Below are positions 63,929 through 64,000 of a stretch of DNA of 64,000 nt, piece by piece. How positions within the stretch are numbered: position 1 is the first letter of the stretch; each line of letters opens with the position of its first letter. The notes under the pieces were generated by a model. The model was not told the origin of the DNA. It made no database searches and saw only the letters and a program-made list of their open reading frames with translations. Source of the DNA: Augochlora pura (lineage: Eukaryota; Arthropoda; Insecta; Hymenoptera; Halictidae); contig NC_135778.1 of assembly GCF_028453695.1 (NCBI RefSeq), positions 6,644,166 through 6,708,165 on the forward strand, written 5' to 3'. The position numbers were made by a program, and so were the translations under genes.

Positions 63929-64000
63929 GTAAGTTATCATACCATTTTCATATCTTGTTAATAAATTATTGCGAAAGGAATATTTTATTAAGCAAATAAA

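Overview
This is a eukaryotic nuclear window, almost certainly from an insect. Genes are split by AT-rich introns with GT-AG borders, proteins are insect-like, and short inverted-repeat elements flanked by TTAA are scattered everywhere. Gene content and repeat style suggest Hymenoptera, probably a bee; that placement is inference. All exon models were built by eye from splice sites, reading-frame phase and protein similarity.

The left 27 kb holds five genes. (1) An AE-type SLC4 anion exchanger (Drosophila Ae2-like) runs on + from 649 to 12681 in eight phase-consistent exons; its true 5' end lies upstream. (2) A Mos-type Ser/Thr kinase lies on + at 15657-17140 in four exons. (3) LSm5 of the U6 snRNP Lsm ring lies on - at 17263-17705 in three exons, convergent with mos. 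(4) Mitochondrial ribosomal protein uS11m (mRpS11) lies on + at 19573-20562 in five exons. (5) The C-terminal three exons of a trypsin-like serine protease lie on - at 21131-26435, convergent with mRpS11. Its active-site loop reads C-W-S-D-S-G-G-P, so the usual Gly193 is Ser. Its N-terminal exons are not identified. A signal-peptide first exon on the same strand at 37917-38001 is a candidate start, and a 100-N assembly gap lies between.

From about 26.5 kb to 63.8 kb I find no secure coding exon apart from that signal-peptide exon. The stretch is intronic or intergenic: microsatellites, tandem repeats, homopolymer tracts, a possible LTR-retrotransposon leader fragment, mariner-like ends and many TTAA-flanked elements. 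The last 200 bases contain one convincing + strand exon (63829-63928) of a gene I do not recognise.

The most unusual structure is the set of short TTAA-flanked elements, which resemble non-autonomous piggyBac-like MITEs. They carry several related terminal sequences. One subfamily has a perfect 16-bp subterminal palindrome (GCCGGATATATCCGGC), and all three of its recognisable copies carry a second TTAA element nested inside. No CRISPR array, rRNA, tRNA or complete autonomous transposon was recognised.
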